From the NCBI GenBank assembly GCA_029532415.1, contig JAQOTA010000060.1, positions 496,001-560,000 on the forward strand: a stretch of DNA of 64,000 nt, read 5' to 3'. Origin of the DNA: Marasmius tenuissimus (Eukaryota; Basidiomycota; Agaricomycetes; Agaricales; Marasmiaceae). Both the position numbers and the translations under genes were made by a program. Below are positions 1 through 9,611 of this stretch, one piece after another. The notes under the pieces are model-generated. The model did not search any database. It worked only from the letters and a program-made list of their open reading frames with translations, and was not told where the DNA came from. Position 1 is the stretch's first letter. Every line of letters starts with the position of its first letter.

Positions 1-2039
1 TTGAAATTACTTGCCATCGTAGGAATGTATGTGATGTACTACAGTGAGATGAGAATCTCATTTGATCATCCTATTCAGAGAGCCTCCTGGTATTGGGTTA
101 CGGGTCGAGCGGAGATCACAATTCCCCCAGATCCGCGAACAATCTGCCAGTCTGACGGTCCACCAAGTCCGTTTTCTCTATTGCCGTCCCATCCCGTCCC
201 GAGCCCTTCCCACCTTACCTCCACCTCTATACTTAGAGAGTTGATATGCTGCTGAAATAACCGTGTTGGAATCCCCCAAGTTCCAACCAACCGTTTAGGC
301 GCTCCCACGCGTCTTGCCTCCGTTCAGCCGTTCAACCGTCCAACCGTCGTTGACGTGTTCACGTTACGGTCGACAGTACCGTCGGGTTGAGAGCCTCAAG
401 TCTTGGTCGCTCGATCGTTAATTCTGCCATTCGGCTCCGTCTATCCGTCAAAATTGCAAGTGTGGCTGTCTTAAAGTCATTTATGTTTTTCTCTCTTCAT
501 TATGAGGTGAGTCGGTATCGGTTCCCCACTAATCCCAGCGTCAAACGATGAACGCCCCCCACTAATTACCACAATTATTACGATCAGGCTGAAGGCTTCC
601 CACCGATGCACTCGGGTCGCTGGAATAGGGAGGTCCGGTGTATTCGTGAACACGAGGAACTTGTTCGGTGCTGGCTGCCTTCCCGGCCCACAGGACTGTG
701 TCTGGTGACTTGCAAGTCCTGTAATCTCTCGGCGTGTCGTCATAATCAACACCACGACTTCGGCTTTGTTTTTCTGCTCACGTCTTAGGTCGGCATGCTA
801 AAACTTCCGCTCTACCAACTCGTCTCCTGGATGACCGTCTCGACGCCCATACGTTCCCGGTTGATGTTACCTTCCGAGCCTTTGGGCGGCGGAGATGACG
901 AGCAACATCTGGACGGAATACGTTATGTAGGTCCGGGCGCTCGTTTGCATTCCCTATGCAATTTGTTCCGTCGGTGGACTGACTGTGTGTTCTTTTTTCA
1001 GTCGCCCATGATCGATGATCTCTCGTACCGTGAAACTCTCGGGATAAGATACTGTACGTACTGTTCCTTCCTGTTCTCACCTGTTCATGCCGCCCATATG
1101 GTTACACAATTGAATGATACTCTCGGAACACATGGTCATCGAGTTCCCACCGCCGAGGAACCTACTACAGCTGTCTTTTGTTTCCTTCAAGTGTATTGAG
1201 GCTCACATGGCTCAACGCTGCTCTCGTGGGGCTTCCTCGACACACGTTCATCGGGCTGACACCGGGACTCTGCGACAAAGAGAAGAACAGAGAGACAAAA
1301 ATTTGACTTAATTGCATGTAGGTCACCATTAACCCCAGAATCTCTGGGAAGTTCCTCAAAGCGTATCTCTCCTTATAGACCCACTCGCGGCATATTCAAC
1401 AACGGATAGTTGGTGGCCCCCCGTTCCACTGATTCCGTCCATCATTCTTCGGGAAAACCTGTCATTGGAGAGATTGTTATTAGTGCCGTGCCGACTCAGG
1501 CTTTGACCTACACGGCATGAATCTCGCGGTATTTGCGAAGAAAGTGCTGGTGGGCATGTCGGGTGCTCTTTTCCAGTCTCGAAACATGACAGCCGCATGT
1601 AATAGGGTTTCGACGTGCGTATGCAAACCAAAATTAGGCCCAGCACTAGCCCGGATGTTATATACCGCCCTTTGTATATTAGCTAGGATCCTTCGAGTTG
1701 GTTTACTAGGATGAGACCACTAGTAGGTACGTTACCATAGGAATAGGACATACGAACAGGTCCCACAACTCCGACTCGAGCTGGCAGGGCACTATATCAG
1801 GAACCCAACAGTCCGGTATACGTAGCTGTCCATGACTGGAATGAGTGGGTTATCGCTCACCTACGTACCCTACATATCAACTCGTCAAGGGGCTCTCGGG
1901 GGTCTGTCAGCCGTATTAGTCCCAGCTCAGCAACAAAGCAACTTACACCCGACCACCGTTTCTCTGAGAAAGCACCAAGCTCCCGGATAATACGAGTCTT
2001 TCTCGTATCGAAGAAATCGACCATGATTTTAATCTCAGG
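1..2039. other. Gene-poor stretch, no supported gene
   Basis: Only short open frames without splice logic, domains or recognisable composition are visible on either strand. No tRNA, rRNA or clear transposon ends were found by eye. It may be old decayed repeat DNA next to the duplicated block that follows. Confidence 0.5.
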
Positions 2040-2460
2040 AACGATGGGTATCGACCATGTCAACTTGAAGGGATCGGAATGTACTGGGCTTGTGGGAACG
2101 ACAAAGCAAAGCGTTGCGCTTCCTGGATGGCTCGCACATATACAAGCTCAGGGTTGTAACCTTTGGGAGCTTCATGCTGCTGTATGAGACCTGTAATAAT
2201 CGAATGAACCAAGATTATTCTCCAGCGATTGACGACTGCCTGGAGGCTCCCCAAGTAATGGGAGGCGAAGTTATCCTCGCTTCTGACTACAAGCACGAGG
2301 ATAAATTTACATCGCTGACTCTATTGTATTTTCAACCTAAGGCTAGACCGTGTCTAGTAAGTATTTGCAGTATCGTACCAGTGATGGTGCCTCTTTCCGG
2401 CGTCAAGGTGAGCGAGATGAGGCGTGGGAAGCTCCGGAGTGGCTGTCAACGAGCCTAATA
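2040..2460. repeat. Decayed third copy of the tRNA-Met-containing block
   Basis: The segment aligns by eye with the block at 7390-7780. The shared order is a GAAGGGATC stretch, ACTGGGCTT, an AACAAAGC-like stretch, a degenerate tRNA-Met (about 2115-2193 on the minus strand), then a GTATCGTAC stretch and GGCGTGGGAAGC at 2420-2435. The tRNA part keeps the intron-side GCTTCATGCTGC and ATGAGACCTG pieces but has lost the T arm and D arm pairing. It is the most diverged copy. Confidence 0.6.
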
Positions 2461-2798
2461 GTAAGCCCAGCTCCCTCAATTCAACTTCATGTAGTCAGTC
2501 AAATATTCAAGATGCGCAGTCAGTAGGTTGAGCACGCCCCTATTCTAACTCCAAAGTGGGCAATCAAAGTAGATCAAAGTCCCGCCTCAGCATTCTCTTG
2601 ATTGATCATATCACCATCTCCATGTGTACCCTTTCTTCCATCTGCTGGTTGATCCTCATTTACAGTAGACCGAGATAGTCCCATGACGGACTGGGCTCCA
2701 GTGGTGGTGGTAGTGGTCCCAGATCCAGGGTTGAATCACAGCTGCGTGGGTTGTCGACGCGTCACCTGGGCATTTGGGAACGACCGAACAAAATGTTA

Positions 2799-2900
2799 TG
2801 CTCCCTGCAAGGCTCGAACTTGCGACCTCAGGATTGCAGCTTCTGAAAGCTTCATACTCTTGTATGAGACCTGCGCTCTAGCCAACTGAGCCAAGGAAGC
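2799..2900 (-). tRNA. tRNA-Met (CAU), elongator type, with intron
   Basis: Read on the minus strand, the 102-nt gene folds fully. The acceptor stem is GCUUCCU with AGGGAGC plus discriminator A. The D stem is GCUC/GAGC. The anticodon loop is CUCAUAA. The variable loop is AGGUC, and the T arm is GCAAG-UUCGAGC-CUUGC. A 28-nt intron sits one base after the anticodon at the canonical 37/38 position, leaving a 74-nt mature tRNA. The G-C start and UUCGAGC T loop fit elongator rather than initiator Met. A TTTT run just past the 3' end can serve as an RNA polymerase III terminator. Confidence 0.9.
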
Positions 2901-3076
2901 GTGTATTTATTACTTGCCTAATCAAGACCTGCTCCATGTTGAGGTTCTAGGTGGTAGGAGGTTCAGACTCAAAGGCATTGATTCTTGTTTCTGATTCCGA
3001 GCAGGTATACGTCACCAATTTTACGGTATATCCAAGCTTGAGCTGGACTGCGGTCAGTGTACGTGGTATTATACCG

Positions 3077-3686
3077 TGGGGACGGGCAATTCCCGCGCGG
3101 CAGATTTTTGTTTGCCTATGTTTTGACGAGTCTGAAAAGTGTCCGCCCCTAATAAGTCTTTGCACAGTCAGAAAATAGGGCATTTCGAGTATAGGCAGGG
3201 CTTTTGAGAAGTAGATCTTGAAATTGTTAAGATGAATTTTTAATGCGTGAAAAATTGAGCGAGATACGCGTCTGACGCGTACCGTATCTTGGCCCCAGCT
3301 GCACGTAGAAAAAATTCCTCTTAACGATTTATTCAAAATCAGGTAAAGTCATTATCTAGATACTCACTTTGGGCATTTTTTGCCTGTACAAATTGCCATT
3401 AACTGGGCAAGAATCGCGCGCGACTTGGCGCGAAAGCGTGATGTCACACTGTGACACTCCGCGTTTTGAGGTGTTCCTCGACTCATTTCATGGTTTTTTC
3501 AAAAAATTCTAACTCTTTACTCTTTTCAATCATTCTAATGGCCAGATACTGTGTGCTGCGATGGTATAGAGTGCGGTGATGGGTGGAAGGGTCATCGACA
3601 CGTCGAGAATGTGGGGCGGACAAGATTTCGGTGGCTGTGTATATTAATAAGCTGGACGCGGCACCAGTGGGAATTGCCCGTCCCCA
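3077..3686. mobile_element. Non-autonomous DNA transposon (MITE) with 18-bp perfect TIRs
   Basis: The element starts TGGGGACGGGCAATTCCC (3077-3094) and ends with its exact reverse complement (3669-3686). It is flanked by a 7-bp direct repeat TATACCG at 3070-3076 and 3687-3693. Copy B of the block shows the unoccupied site: sequence either side of the insertion is continuous there around 7690-7715. No transposase frame fits in 610 bp. The interior has a GC-rich palindromic patch near 3415-3435 (CGCGCGCGACTTGGCGCG). The superfamily is uncertain because the TIR start and the 7-bp duplication do not match common families cleanly. Confidence 0.85.
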
Positions 3687-4400
3687 TATACCGTGTCGCG
3701 CGACTTTGGGGTCAACGTCAAGCCTCGAGGCGAGCGAAAGGTGGCGTGGGAAGGTGGCTTAATCAACCCAAACGTTCATAAATTCGAGTCGCTCTTCATG
3801 TGGCCGGTCAAGTTCGCGCCTTGGGAGGAGACTACTGCTGAGAGAGAGAGGATTAAACCCACGGGAGGCGTGAAGTTATATGACAGGATACTCGCAAGCA
3901 CATGTCTACTAACAGCTACGGCTTTGTCCTTTCAGTGTTTCCAACAAAGAAGAGACTCGGACGCTGAGGGGACAACTCGCTTGAAGAGTCAAAACGAACC
4001 TGGCAAACTGGCATAAGGGTAACGAAGCTGGGAGTTTTTTTGCCTCATTGCTAGAATTGGAAGACTTTATCAAATACCATGAAAGAGCGGCAGGAAGATG
4101 GACATAGACTGACAGATCGACACTCATGATCATCGAATGGTCGCCTCAGCCGTGGAAAAAAAACAAACTAGTGGCTAGCTACGATCTGCCATTAGACGGT
4201 TTCGTAGATGACCTACTCGACATGATTCTTTGACACCTCAACAGCATCTAAAGAGAGTGGCGTACTATATGAATGAGCCCCTAAGTCTCATTACCGCGTC
4301 CCACTGTCCTGCTCATTTCCGACCATGCGTCTTGTCCTCGTAACGGTACTGTCTATATCAGCGGACTCGTTGGCAACGAGTCTGATAGTACTATCTTCAG

Positions 4401-6142
4401 GTGTACCCTTTCCTTGATTTCCCGATTGACTTTCACTTGCGGTCTAAGCAGGATGATATCATGGTGACGAGCCGCCCCGCAATGGTAGTAGTATTTCCAG
4501 GTTGAGAGTCAAAACAGCTGCACGGGTTATCCACTTGTCGGTTGATGCGTGTAGCCCGCCGCCGGAGAAACCTAACCCTATACAACTTTTTCACCCGGAC
4601 GGCGATTCGATGACCATGTGATTGGGTGCGTTGCTCGACCAGCATTTCAAACTCGCATTCGGGCTCAAGTGGTGAGTCCTCATGAGATCTCCTTCGGTAC
4701 ATAGGACTGATGTTTTTTTTTTGTTTTCCTTTAGTTCCTCAAGCCTCAGTTGTCAAATTTCAGCGCTCAACGTTCAACCCTTCTGAGCTGTGATTAGTAT
4801 GAGGGTAAAGGTGGTTGATTAGTGAATGGTACGCAGTGCACCGTAAGCGCACTATAGTCAATATTTTTGGCTCGTCTGACGTAACGAAGCACTCGGAATT
4901 CCCAATCCCTTGGAAGTTGGGATCTGACTAGCCGCTAGTCATCCTCATATCAAGTCTTCGACTCTTCGAGACTCTCCGGAAGTCCTTCCCATTCCATCCT
5001 CAAACCGAACGTACTTGGTAACGTATCGATCATTGTATTATAGAGTCCCAATTCTACGTTTACATCAGATGAACGTACGATAAGGCTTACTTTGACTTGT
5101 AGTTATGGTCAGACGCTGCCATGGCTAGCATGATTTCGCTGGCGCCCACCACATCTAGACGAAGTGAATCCCGGTACTTGGAACCGAGTTTTGCGGTCTC
5201 CCTTAGCTTCTTTCGAGCTTCGGACACGACCTTGTCGCGGAGTACTTAACGTCAAAGTTTGGTACCTTTATGGAGGCAGCAATCAACTACAAGCGAGAAG
5301 GGTGGAATGGAACGGAGAACGGCTCACTGGGCAAGTCTCGAATCTCATGTCCAACGCGGAGCCAGAAACACACCGCGTGAGATGTCACTACCTTCGCACC
5401 TCCATCACAAAAAACCGGGTGAAAGGACATAGCGGTATTTGGATTATCATCCAGTATACTACAGTATAATCACACCCCACCTAGCGTATATGCCCGTATA
5501 TAGCTATATCCCGCCGCCCGGTTTCTTGCGATGTCAGTAGGCGCTCATCTAGTGCTGTTGGTTCTGAACTTGTGACGACCTGGTTCCTCCGATGGTTGTG
5601 GTGCAAGCCACGCAATGTCACTTCTCAGTCTTTGCTAACCAGCGACGTATTCCTCTCATCATGGTCTTCTCCGAACTCGGTTTATTGCGTCCTGGCACAC
5701 CAGCTGAAAGGTTCTCTCCCCGCACCCCACAGGTTGTCTTTCAAGGTAGTGTCATTCAGGCTAATTGTGCGCCGCCAACCCTGTCCTGAGGCACTCGAAT
5801 AATCGGAGCAGGCCTCCTCCGACGCACTCTGACAGCAGACTGCCGTACTTCTGCGAAATTTCAATGAGAGGAAGTTCCCCTTCATTCTCCGCAAGCAACC
5901 TGGACCTGAAACTGTCAAGCTTTGTCGGACGGTGCCAAAGTTCGAAGATCGAATTATGGAAGCCGACGAGTTCGTTGACCATTGACTACGCACGCCGTGA
6001 TATCCGCTCGGCGTTCGTTGAGACATCAGTACTTCAGTCACTACAGGCACCTTGGGTGCCATCAAAATGTATATAAGGATAACCTGACGCTCTTCTCATA
6101 TCACGACCCATTCCTTGTACTCAGCGGCCTCGCGTTTGCAAT
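4401..6142. other. No supported gene; weak minus-strand frame 5761-5982
   Basis: After the duplicated block there is no clear gene. A minus-strand frame at 5761-5982 encodes about 73 residues of protein-like composition and could be one exon of a gene divergent from 6143. No matching exons were found beside it. The rest shows only short random frames. Confidence 0.35.
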
Positions 6143-7036
6143 ATGGAAACTTCCCCTACCCAAGTCACCTCCCAAAAACTCGAGGATATCCTACGTTTCG
6201 GTGCCAATAAAGTCGTGGGAGTGTACTCCGATTTCCGGCGCGTATTCTTCGAGCGACAGATGATGGAAGTCGGCCTGACCGATCTATTCATTCTGGGGGC
6301 CCAATCACGCGCAAATGATCGCTACTTGGATTTCTTATTGGTATGACCTTCCTCTTGTTTGCGTACGAATGCCTCTAACATCTCGCACAGGAATGGGGTA
6401 CCAAAGAGAGCGAAACTGGCTATGATTTCTGGGCGACGACCAATAACAATCTGCAGCTACCTAGCTATCAAGGTCCGAAGCATCGAATATATTTTCAAGG
6501 TCAGCCAACCCACCAGCCGTCGCGTGAAAAGGCGGATGCTCACTTATGTTTAGCCAAAGTTGCCAAACAACATAAAATTAACATCGGCCAAGGACTCTCT
6601 AAAACTGAGCTTTATGCCGAATTTCTTTTCATGTAAGTCAAGAGTTGCGAAGAGAGTCTGTACAGTGTATGCTCATGTCCTTCTTAGGAGCACCAAGAAA
6701 GAGAACGGGATCATATATATGAATTACCAGCTCGCGCTGCTGGTTAGCTGGGCTAACGAAAACAAAGGGGAGGCATAGTAAGTCTGATTTCATCATTTGT
6801 CATTCGGGCAAAACTAAATCGCTATAACTAGTTACGTTGTCTACGATAGTGATAGAGTCTACTGGTTTAATGCGCAACACTTGTTGCTATTCTTCTTCTT
6901 GACGCCGGAACTGCCGGGGGATGGATCGGGAGATGTGGCGTGGTGCAGGAGGGCCTGGAAAGCGTTGTGTAAGAACACGTTCTCTGAGGCCAGAGACCTG
7001 GTTTATAGACCCAGGCCAGAGAATTTGGCCAATTGA
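6143..7036 (+). CDS. Hypothetical protein, four exons, 244 aa
   Basis: The exons are 6143-6340, 6391-6632, 6688-6777 and 6832-7036, giving 735 nt that stay in frame across three introns of 50-55 nt. The protein begins METSPTQVTSQKLEDIL. It contains a GANKVVGVYSDF stretch and a possible amphipathic helix near residue 25. Later there is MNYQLALLVSWANENKGEA and a VVYDSDRVYWFNAQ segment, and it ends near RPRPENLAN. I do not recognise the family, and no signal peptide or clear membrane span is visible. Splice sites are consensus and frames between them are open, so the gene is probably real. It sits alone between two copies of the duplicated block. Function is unknown. Confidence 0.7.
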
Positions 7037-7445
7037 AACTTCAGCTGCAGCGTTTACGACTCGCCTACAAGGGCACTCAACAACTTTCCAATACTATCTT
7101 TATATACTTACACATGGTGTGGGTCCCGGTGTCGCTTTCATAAATTTTATCATCCGTGCGATTTCCCATCGCCAAACTCCTGGTATAGATGCTGCTGTCC
7201 ATAATGTTCTCTTCTGTAGACTTGTTCTTACGTCTTTATGCCGCTAGTACGCAATTGAATAGAACTCTCCAACCACCTTTTCCTACTTGTTTCCGAGTCT
7301 CAGGCCGGCACTGAGTCACAATGTGTGCTTTTAAGAAAAAAGAAGCTTGACAATCAGTACAAGCTCGGGAATCACCCATATAAACTCGAAGGGATCATCG
7401 GAAGGTATTACTGGGCTTTTGGACCGGTAACAAAGCAAAATGTTA

Positions 7446-7547
7446 TGCTCCCTGCAAGGCTCGAACTTGCGACCTCAGGATTGCAGCTTTTGAAAGCTTC
7501 ATGCTCTGGTATGAGACCTGCGTTCTAGCTAACTGAGCCAAGGAAGC
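7446..7547 (-). tRNA. Second tRNA-Met (CAU) copy, probably degenerating
   Basis: It has the same 102-nt layout as the 2799-2900 gene: identical acceptor stem, CAU anticodon, 28-nt intron position and T arm. It differs in the D arm. The D stem reads GCUC against GAAC, leaving a C-A mismatch, and the conserved GG of the D loop has become AG. The intron also differs at a few positions. The changes fall in D-arm and A-box positions, so function is doubtful. It may be a tRNA pseudogene carried along with the duplicated block. Confidence 0.7.
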
Positions 7548-7818
7548 GTATACTCAAAATTTCGTCCAAGTAGAAGTTTTGGGAAGTCTGGGCTCATTTT
7601 CGTTCATTCTTGTTTCATACTCCGAGGAGGTGCAAGCCACTAATTTTGCAAAATAATTAAGCCTGAGACTGGACTGTGGTTAATATTCGTAGTATCGTAC
7701 TGTATCGCGCGACTTTGGGAACAAGGCCGCGAACGAAGGGTGGCGTGGGAAGCCCCGGATGGCCGTTGATCAACCTAAGCGCCCAGCTTTATGAATGCGA
7801 CTTCATGCGGCCAGTGAA

Positions 7819-8020
7819 CATAGCTGGGGCGAAAACTTATTTTGTTGCAGGATATGAAGCAGAAATATGACGCCTTACTTTCCGGTGAGTATTTTTGCTG
7901 CCAAATATGCGGAATTCAATTCAATTTCGAATATTTTCAGCTTGAATATGCATTGAACTGTGAGGCGTCATATTTTTCTGGCATATTTCCGTGCAAAAAT
8001 AATATTCACGCCCAACTGTG
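7819..8020. mobile_element. Short fold-back MITE with imperfect long TIRs
   Basis: The left end CATAGCTGGGGCGAAAAC and the right end, reverse complemented CACAGTTGGGCGTGAATA, start arms of about 60-70 bp. The arms share TTATTTTTGCA-like, GGAAATATG-like and AGAAATATGACGCC stretches. A direct TGAA flanks it at 7815-7818 and 8021-8024. Copy A has the uninterrupted site with a single TCAA near 3808-3811. The element is 202 bp, has no coding capacity and can fold almost end to end. The superfamily is not assigned. Confidence 0.75.
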
Positions 8021-8530
8021 TGAAGTTCGTGGCTTGGAAGGGAGCTAAAAAAGGGCAAGGCCTCTGAAAAAGCGGCTTTATGACTGGTGGGATACTCGCA
8101 AGCATGCCTAATAGCTACGGCTTTGTTCTCCTATTTCCAATGAATAAAAAACTTCAAGTTGAGGGACCACTCACTTGAAAAATGAGAACGTGTCCGAATT
8201 GGTATCAGGGAAACAAAGCTGGGAACCTCTTCGCCTCAGTGTTATACTTGGGGGACTTCATCAAATACCAGGAAAGGGTGGCAGGAAGATGGTCAGAGGC
8301 TGACAGATCGACACTCATGATCATCGAATGGTCGCCTCAGCCGTGGAAAAAAAGAACTAGTGGCTAGCTACGATCTGCCATTAGACGGTTTCGTAGATGA
8401 CCTACTTGACATGATTCTTTGACGCCTCAACAGCATCTACAGAAAGCGGCGTACTACATGAATGAGCACTCTAAGTCCCGGGCCCATCACTGGCACGTCC
8501 CACTGTCCTACTCATTTCCAAATTCCGACC

Positions 8531-9078
8531 ATGCTTCTTGTTCTCGTAACGGCGTTGTCCATACTGGTGAAAGCTCAGAGTCTCCCTGATATGGGGGATG
8601 CAGACGATGGAATGCTCTTTCGCCCAGATCGAGTATCCTTCATCTCGTTCACTCAAAACAATACTCAGCCTTTGGCGTTGCGTGGTGTTGGTACCCTCGA
8701 GCTCCTCGAGCTACACAGCAGGAAAGCCAGACGATGCCCCGCAGGCTATCCTGTTGACTGTGGAGTTGGCTTCTGTTGCCTAGGTGGAGACAAATGCGTG
8801 AGTTGACAATTGAATTCTTCACTCTGTGGGAAACCGACTGATCAGGCGCCACGTTATGAGTGCTACCCGAATTGTTGTCCCACCGACTCTCAGTGTAGAG
8901 GTGGCAGCAAATGTTGCCCCAATATCGCTGAAACTTGGGGCGGAACTGCGCCGGGCCCGGATCCGTTTGCTGTAGCACGTATGTATGCCTACCGGGATTC
9001 GTGTGCAATAGCGTCGGCGGGGGCTGTTGCAAACTGGGGGAAGTACAGTGCAGCAACGCCATTTGTCAGTCCGATTAG
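8531..9078 (+). pseudogene. Cysteine-rich small secreted protein gene, apparently frameshifted
   Basis: The start codon at 8531 opens a clear signal peptide (MLLVLVTALSILVKAQS). Exon 1 ends after a CPAGYPVDCGVGFCC motif. A 48-nt intron (8798-8845) then joins in phase to YECYPNCCPTDSQCRGGSKCC. From about 8950 the cysteine-rich reading continues only in another frame (CAGPGSVCC, GFVCNSVGGGCCKLGEVQC), ending at a TAG at 9076-9078. The frame in phase with exon 1 instead runs on to 9253 without cysteine patterning. No credible intron restores the frame. This is either a disabled gene or a base-level error. The paired-cysteine pattern resembles fungal secreted cysteine-rich wall or effector-like proteins, but no exact family is claimed. 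Confidence 0.6.
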
Positions 9079-9611
9079 ATTTGCGCTGTGCGCCCAAATA
9101 CTGACTGGACCAGGACAGGTTACCCAGCAGGGAAAACATGTGCAGAAATTCCTGTCGTGTCTCAAGAATTCAATATTAGGCCAAACTGGCCGTATTACCC
9201 ATTTTTCTTCTCCGGGACTTCGCCTGTCTGGCCACAGCACTAATAGCATATAGATAGGTCATAAACATGTAGGAAAACCACAAATCCGAGAGGGGACAGC
9301 AAAAGAACGCGCCAGGAAAAGTCGACGTCCCAAATGATGGGGACATCCCAGATGGTAGGGGATGACTGTAATAGGAATATTTGACCGAAACGGATGTCAA
9401 ACCACCGATAAAGAAAGTTTGAACTGGGGCGGTTCTAAAGACCCAACCATGCTAGACGTCGAACCGATGCTGGGTGTCGTGGTTTCTGGGTTTCTATGCA
9501 GGTGCGTTAAGGGTCGGCGGTCCGACCGCTAATTACGAATTCCAGAGGTAGGCTCAATCAAGCAACCCTCCCACGCTTCGGGACACAGGCCAGTCACAGA
9601 CTGTGCGGCAA

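Larger units (their letters stand above)
2600..4400. repeat. Duplicated block, copy A
   Basis: Copy A matches copy B (about 7390-8580) in order and orientation. Both have a tRNA-Met on the minus strand, a TTGTTTC-A-ACTCCGA-like region, a GTGTCGCGCGACTTTGGG-type stretch, and a nearly identical stretch at 4111-4277 (8302-8468 in B). The match runs into the first codons of a small secreted protein: ATG at about 4325 here, 8531 in B. Copy A carries an extra 610-bp element (3077-3686). It lacks the 202-bp element of copy B. A further weak similarity joins 4399-4550 to 2616-2760, so the region may have amplified more than once. Confidence 0.75.
7390..8580. repeat. Duplicated block, copy B
   Basis: This is the counterpart of copy A (2600-4400), in the same orientation. 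Identity is highest at 8302-8468, where only scattered substitutions separate it from 4111-4277. It carries the 202-bp element at 7819-8020, absent from copy A, and lacks copy A's 610-bp element. Its right end runs into the promoter and start codon of the cysteine-rich secreted protein gene at 8531. Confidence 0.75.

Noticed and set aside
2683..2889. Plus-strand frame over the tRNA region
   Set aside because: It crosses the tRNA-Met gene and its low-complexity upstream; the tRNA fold explains the conservation.
8649..9139. Two minus-strand frames of 106-137 codons
   Set aside because: They are antisense to the cysteine-rich gene; the high codon openness is a by-product of its TGT/TGC-rich sequence.
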